Shown: in pieces, positions 35,416 through 64,000 of the stretch
Numbering within the stretch: position 1 is the first letter of the stretch
Layout of the letters: each line of letters opens with the position of its first letter
Source: Leuctra nigra
Lineage: Eukaryota > Arthropoda > Insecta > Plecoptera > Leuctridae
Assembly (NCBI GenBank): GCA_934045905.1
Contig: OW203768.1
Span: forward strand, 5,732,316 to 5,796,315
DNA length: 64,000 bases
Direction: 5' to 3'
The notes under the pieces: model-generated
What the model saw: only the letters and a program-made list of their open reading frames with translations
What the model was told of the DNA's origin: nothing
Databases searched by the model: none
Made by a program: the position numbers and the translations under genes

Positions 35416-35610
35416 ATTGTAAGTCAACGAATCGGCCGACAACACCGTCGTCACTCTTTGCCTGTCTGGTTTCTCTCAGTCTATACAGGCAAGTTATGGG
35501 AAGGTTCCCTACTGATAGGCCACGACCTCCTCCCTCCAACCGTTCATCCTTACATCATCATAATCAGTCATCAGTCGCCTTTAGGAAGTTGCAGCGCAGT
35601 GTGACGTTAT
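35416..35610 (+). mobile_element. tRNA-derived SINE copy
   Basis: TTCTCTCAGTCTATACAGGC, GGGAAGGTTCCCTACTGATA, GGCCACGACCTCCTCCCTCC and TTCATCCTTACATCATCAT are in family order on the plus strand. Confidence 0.75.
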
Positions 35611-35769
35611 TCAACGTCATGTAAAATAAATCATAGAAATGCATCTTGATACAAGCAGCTTGAATAAGATGAGTGTAAACCATTGTTAACTTCCCACCAC
35701 ATTTCTCCCCGCTTACATAGACATCTACTCATAACCACCTCGCCAATCTGCACCACTTTCGAACCTCGA

Positions 35770-36262
35770 CACAACGTGTTTGCTACACAACGTGTTTGCT
35801 ACACAACGTGTCCCGACACAACGTGTCCCGACACAACGTGTCCCGACACAACGTGTCCCGACACAACGTGTCCCGACACAACGTGTCCCGACACAACGTG
35901 TTTGCTACACAACGTGACCCGACACAACGTGTCCCGACACAACGTGTCCCGACACAACGTGTCCCGACACAACGTGTTTGTTACACAACGTGTCCCGTCA
36001 CAACGTGTTTGCTACACAACGTGTCCCGACACCACGTGTCCCAACACAACGTGTCCCGACACAACGTGTTTGCTACACAACGTGTCCCGACACAACGTGT
36101 CCCGACACAACGTGTCCCGACACAACGTGTCCCGACACAACGTGTCCCGACACAACGTGTTTGCTACACAACGTGTCCCGACACAACGTGTCCCGACACA
36201 ACGTGTTTGCTACACAACGTGTTTGCTACATAACGTGTCCCAACACAACGTGTTGCGGACAC
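35770..36262 (+). repeat. 15-16-bp minisatellite, ~33 ACGTG cores, 0.75 kb upstream of SoxE exon 1
   Basis: Units ACACAACGTGTCCCG alternate with ACACAACGTGTTTGCT. I count about 33 ACGTG cores. All three forward frames stay open because most units are 15 bp; this is a repeat, not a gene. Confidence 0.95.
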
Positions 36263-37007
36263 CACGTGTGCGAGTATAGCGAGTAGGCGGCTTCCTAGAC
36301 AGTGTTTTGGCTCATCTTCTCCTCCCCACTCATTTGCCTGCTCATTTAGTCGCCTGTTGAGACGGATCTCATTGGTTGTCGACAGTCCCTCCCCGACTGC
36401 CATGCCGACAACCTCCTGAACGCTTTGTGGACGCCGTCAAAGGAATTTGGAAGACTAGGGCGATGACGCCGACGTGGAGTTCTGGAAACTGATTGGGAAG
36501 AAAGTGAAAATGTTTTGTCGTGTGGAGATTTGTGAAACGGGACTTTGAGTTTACGTTTAATTGTGCTGTTTATTTATATATCTACTAAATTTAAGAATAT
36601 TACTAAATTAATACACTTTAGGAAAAGAAGAAAAATGCGCTGATTAAAGTGTTAAAATATTCTGATTACACAGAATTAATATTGGCTGAACAATATTAAA
36701 GGAAGGGTCAACTTTGTGAAATGCTGAATTTTAAATAATGAAACACTTTTTCTGAGAAAAGGACGGAGAATAATTGTGTTACCTATATACTTAATTTTTT
36801 TTATTACAGTTTTTTAAGCCGAAAATAATCACTTGATAAAAACGACGGGAAAAGTTAAGAAAATCTCCAGGCTGAAGTCAAGTGTTGTTGGTTTTCAAAT
36901 CGATTATTTCTTGTTTTTTCTGTGTTATTGCGTGAATTGAGCCAGGTTCGAAGGCGATTGCTAGAATCCCCGTGTGCAAGTGAAGTGTTGTGTGGAAACG
37001 AGCAGCG
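36263..37007 (+). promoter_or_regulatory. Presumed SoxE promoter / 5' UTR region
   Basis: This is the unique sequence between the minisatellite and the SoxE start codon. An in-frame TGA at 36981 and several upstream ATGs are present. No TATA box can be assigned with confidence. Confidence 0.35.
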
Positions 37008-60585
<23,578 letters not shown>

Positions 60586-60656
60586 TAGGTAGGGATGCTT
60601 AGTCCCTTCATGTGTTTATCAAAACATTTTCAATTGTTTTTCTATGTATTTTATTC

Positions 60657-60662
60657 AATAAA
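60657..60662 (+). terminator. SoxE polyadenylation signal candidate
   Basis: An AATAAA lies 72 nt after the SoxE stop codon, followed by a T-rich stretch. Confidence 0.65.
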
Positions 60663-60779
60663 GCTGTCACAGTTGATAGAAAATTGCATTAATGTATACA
60701 TTATTTTCCTTGAGGCAGCAGACACCTTGTCAAACATTGGAATCCAAATGATTATTGTCTGATGCATTATAAAAAAATG

Positions 60780-61200
60780 CTTGGGCCAGAAGAACAAGTT
60801 AAAAAGACGAGCCAATCAATTTGACCGGTTGTACAATCTCCCGATAATTGTAAAGCCCAGTCCAGAATATGGTCGGTGACAGGCAAAGATGGACCCAGTT
60901 TAACATGGCCAGGTAAAGGCCGGCCCATGCTTGAGCGGGTTCATATTTGCCTGTCACCGACCATGTAGCAACTTTTGCTTGATCAACTTGGTTCTCTCAA
61001 GTGCAGGCACATTATCGTCACCAAATTGACTCTGCGCACGAGCAGAACCAAGTTGATCAACCAAAAAATTGCCATTCTGAATCGGCCATCTTCAGCTGTC
61101 TAGATGGCAGATGGCTGGGTTTCATTGGCTGTTGCCATTGTTTCAACCGCTAACTTTATCGGGAGCCTGAACATTGTACAACCAGGCCACTACCTTAGAC
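60780..61200. mobile_element. Multi-palindromic non-coding element 3' of SoxE
   Basis: Three nested inverted pairs are visible: ATGGTCGGTGACAGGCAAA / TTTGCCTGTCACCGACCAT; TTGATCAACTTGGTTCT / AGAACCAAGTTGATCAA; and GGTTGTACAATCTCCCGATA / a looser mirror at about 61156-61185. No gene is seen. Confidence 0.65.
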
Positions 61201-61256
61201 TCAAACAAAATCTGAATGGCTCTCTTCATACTTTATTAGATTATTCATAAGTCTTT

Positions 61257-61447
61257 TGAGTACGGGTTTATAAGGCATTATAAACTAAACACTTGTATAG
61301 TAGTTCAATACTCTTTATTGTTTATATAATACTTATTAATATACATTGACAATAAATGGCTCTGGCTGAATGGTGGCCATGTTGGATGATCTTGTAGTTC
61401 CACTACTCGACACTAGAGCCACTAGTTCGATAATCGATACTGTGACA
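61257..61447 (-). repeat. 3' LTR of the Gypsy element
   Basis: On the minus strand a purine-rich TTTGGGGGACA directly precedes TGTCACAGTATC, the presumed LTR start at 61447. AATAAA lies inside, at about 61310. The far end is set at CCCGTACTCA (61257) by the usual TG...CA rule. The 5' LTR is outside the window, so the borders are provisional. Confidence 0.55.
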
Positions 61448-61588
61448 TGTCCCCCAAATTATTAATATTTAAAGAGGATTAATAATTTTCATATTATGCT
61501 TTGATTATTTATCTTGAAGAGATTATGCTTAGATTATTTATCTTGAAGAGATTATGCTTTGATTATTAGTACTGATACATATTTGATT

Positions 61589-63199
61589 TTACTTAAATCT
61601 AATGGGCATTTTGATAAGCCTTCCAGTACGAGTTCTCTTCTCCATCGGTCCAGTTTCTGGAACGACTATGTTGTCCGGATACGAAACAAGGTTCGGCTTC
61701 AGGACTGGAGTCGACTCAGGCATCTTCTTCGTAACTGATCGGGGAGTACCTGGCTCGCAGCGAGGAGCTTCCGGAGTTGGACTCGGAGTTGGAGCTGGTG
61801 GCAGGCTGCACGGCGATATCATAGGCGGTTCACTCATGGCCGGTCGCAGGTGGAGCCTGTTTCTCCTCAGCACAGAACCTTCAGACTCAACGTGGTATGA
61901 TCGAGGAGTTTGGTCTGCTTGCACGATTTTACCAGGCACCCAGACTCTCTTGGCTTTCTGAAGAAGGACTGATTGTCCTGCAGAGAGGGGTATCAAAGGT
62001 TTCGCCTTGGAGTCGTAGTACTGCTTATCCCTTCTTTGATGTTCTTTAAGAATTTTCAATGTCTGTGATGTATCATACAATGGATTTAACTGCTGAGTTG
62101 TTGTTGGCAGTAGAGTGCGTAAACTTCGACCCATTAACAGTTGAGCAGGTGAAGCAAGATGAGACTTAGGCGTATTATTGTATGCTAGTATAGCCAATGA
62201 AGGGTCTTGTCCTGACTTTCCTGCTTTAAGGAGCAATCCCTTAGCTGTACCAATCATTCTTTCAGCCATCCCATTGCTTTGAGGATAGTAGGGACTGGAC
62301 GTGATGTGTTGAATGTCCCACTGCTTGAAGTACTGTTTTAGTAATGATGAGTCGAAAGGTGGTCCATTGTCTGAGATCAGTTTCCGGGGAATTCCATGTG
62401 TAGTGAAAATCAGTTTCAGTTCGGCGATGACAGCAGTAGCTGTTGTAGTCTTCATTTCACGGACTTCTATGAACTTGGAGTGATAATCGGTGACTAACAT
62501 GTAATTCTTGGAATCTGCCTTACAGAAGTCTACTCCCACCTTCTCCCAAGGGTTGACTGGTATTTCAGTAGAGAGAAGTGGTTCTCGGGTGTTCGATCTT
62601 GAGTACTGCTGACATGTAGTACATGACTGTACCATCTGCTTGATCTGTGATGTCATGCCTGGCCAGTAAACAGCTTGCTTAGCTTTGGCTTGGCATGCAT
62701 TAACACCTTGATGCGCTTGATGGATCAAATTGAGAGTTTCCCTTTGTCGTTTCTTCGGTATTACTAACCTGACACCTCTGAATATCAGACCGTCACCTTC
62801 ATGAAGTTCGTTCCTGCAATGCCAGTAAGCATTAACAATGGATTGTGTTGGCTTCTTTGTAGGCCATCCTTCACGGATGAATTTCCTGATGAGAGTCAAT
62901 TCTTCATCTTCTCGTGTATCCTTGATGTATTCTTCTTTCCTTTCATCCGAGATGCTGACAAGTGAATGAACTGCTGAAGCTTCTCCATGTAGGTAGTCAG
63001 TGTTGACAGCTGCTGATGGGTTGGGATCTCTTGAGAGAGTATCTGCTGCAAACAGTAGTTTTCCAGGTATGTGTTTCAAGGTTGGCTCATACCGCATGAA
63101 GCGCAGAAGAAGTCGCTGAATTCTCGGGGGCTTCTTCACTATGCCTAGTAACGGTAAGTGGTCTGTGTGTACCTCAAAACTACAAGCGTATAAATACAC
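61589..63199 (-). pseudogene. Gypsy pol: integrase part, long open frame but detached by frameshift
   Basis: This is a 536-codon frame starting within the end of RNase H ([11 protein letters not shown]). It carries the H2C2 zinc-binding region (VYWPGM, SCTTCQQY), the integrase core with VDFCKAD, LISDNGPPF and YYPQSNGMAERM giving the D,D,E triad, and a C-terminal basic tail (EKRTRTGRLIKMP). The frame is intact but lost its fusion to RT/RNase H through a small indel near 63195. Confidence 0.87.
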
Positions 63200-64000
63200 A
63201 TGTGGAAATGTTCACAGCCCCATACTATGGCTAATAGTTCTTTTTCTATCTGTGCATATTTCTTCTGGGCATCATTAAGTGAAACAGAAGCGAAGGCGAT
63301 GGGATGGTTATCTTGAAGAAGTACAGCACCTAGTCCATACTGACTAGCGTCGACAGATAGTGTAGTCGGTTTCTTCGGATCGAAGAAAGAAAGCGTTGGT
63401 GTTGTGCTGATCAATTTCTTCAGGTTTTCAAAACTACGCTGAGCTTCTATTTCCCATCTCCAAACAACATCTTTAATGAGTGTTGCCGCAAGTGGTATGT
63501 TTCATTGGAAAGATTTGGGATGAATTTACCCAAAAAGTTGACCATGCCGAGAAAGCGTTGAAGTTCAACCTTATTTTCGGGTGCTTTCATGGCAGTGATA
63601 GCATCTACTTTGGCTTGATGAATATCTATTCCATTAGGAGTGATGTTATGGCCTAAGTACCTGATAGTTGGTGTGGCTAGTTGCAGTTTCTCGTAGCTGA
63701 AACGGAAGTGTCGCTGACGAGCTCTCTCCAATACGGCTGCTAGACGTTGGTTATGCTCAGCCATATCTTTACCAAACACTAGGATGTCGTTCATGTAGCC
63801 CCGCGCCCCCTCAATTCCCTCGAGGAGTGAGTCTATCTCGCGCTGTAGGACTTCAGGAGCACTTTTTAGTCCATAGGGAAGTCTAAGAAATCTATACCTT
63901 CCATAAGGAGTAGCCATGGTGCAAAGCTTTGAGCTTTCCTCAGTGAGTTGTATTTGCCAAAATGCAGTTGAAGCATCGAGTACTGTAAATACTTTGGCGT
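63145..64000 (-). pseudogene. Gypsy pol: reverse transcriptase and RNase H part, broken
   Basis: RT begins outside the window, with VLDASTAFWQI visible at the edge, then YGRYRFLRLPYGLKSAP. The active-site box reads YMNDI where YxDD is expected, so one catalytic Asp is Asn. A frameshift near 63480 separates RT (to 63447) from the RNase H segment (63414-63145; [26 protein letters not shown]). The element is probably inactive. Confidence 0.85.

Larger units (their letters stand above)
61448..64000 (-). mobile_element. Gypsy-type LTR retrotransposon, partial, degenerate
   Basis: Reverse transcriptase, RNase H and integrase lie in Ty3/Gypsy order on the minus strand and run off the right edge. 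The integrase and RT resemble the K02A2.6/mag-like group. Frameshifts near 63480 and 63195 break the polyprotein. Confidence 0.88.

Noticed and set aside
35683..36279. 198-codon plus-strand frame with CPDTT repeats, looking like a Cys-rich repeat protein
   Set aside because: It is the 15-bp minisatellite read as codons; all three forward frames are open across it and there is no other protein signal.

Overview
The window is animal nuclear DNA, almost certainly from an insect. It has GC-rich coding exons split by AT-rich introns with GT-AG borders, and a dense, varied transposon load. No bacterial gene organisation is visible. The SPCA and NDUFS4 proteins look arthropod-like. The style of the SINEs and MITEs makes me think of a hemipteran, but that is only an impression.

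Three host genes can be assembled exon by exon with matching splice phases. (1) 1044-11089, plus strand: the 3' twelve exons (773 codons) of a secretory-pathway Ca2+/Mn2+ P-type ATPase (ATP2C1/SPCA, fly SPoCk). The N-terminal exons lie upstream of the window. (2) 37008-60585, plus strand: a complete five-exon SoxE gene (324 aa, Sox8/9/10/Sox100B group) with an intron inside the HMG box. (3) 49744-55852, minus strand: a complete four-exon NDUFS4 gene (202 aa, mitochondrial complex I 18-kDa subunit) nested antisense inside SoxE intron 2.

The most unusual feature is a set of tandem duplications at exon margins. Just upstream of NDUFS4 exon 3 there are 10 extra copies, at an exact 82-bp period, of its 3' splice site plus the first ~52 bases of the exon. 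Upstream of NDUFS4 exon 4 there are 7 extra copies (130-bp unit) built the same way. Smaller events affect the NDUFS4 stop codon, the SoxE HMG exon with its donor, and the acceptor of SPCA exon 9. The cell must therefore choose the correct 3' splice site among many near-identical ones.

The rest is a repeat landscape. It includes three hAT-type elements with perfect 8-bp target duplications (4842-5639, 8096-8463, 15622-17846); a ~2.4-kb palindrome (17991-20362); a tRNA-headed SINE family (8 copies); a TA-flanked MITE family (6 copies); and several fold-back elements. A composite non-autonomous element (34081-35415 and 51394-53816) carries arrays of a CRE-ETS-YY1-like motif cluster. There are also LINE fragments (one abutting SoxE exon 4), hammerhead-like motifs, several satellites, and at the right edge (61257-64000, minus) a degenerate Gypsy LTR retrotransposon. 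Between 11090 and about 36300 I see no host gene, only repeats and unassigned intergenic DNA.
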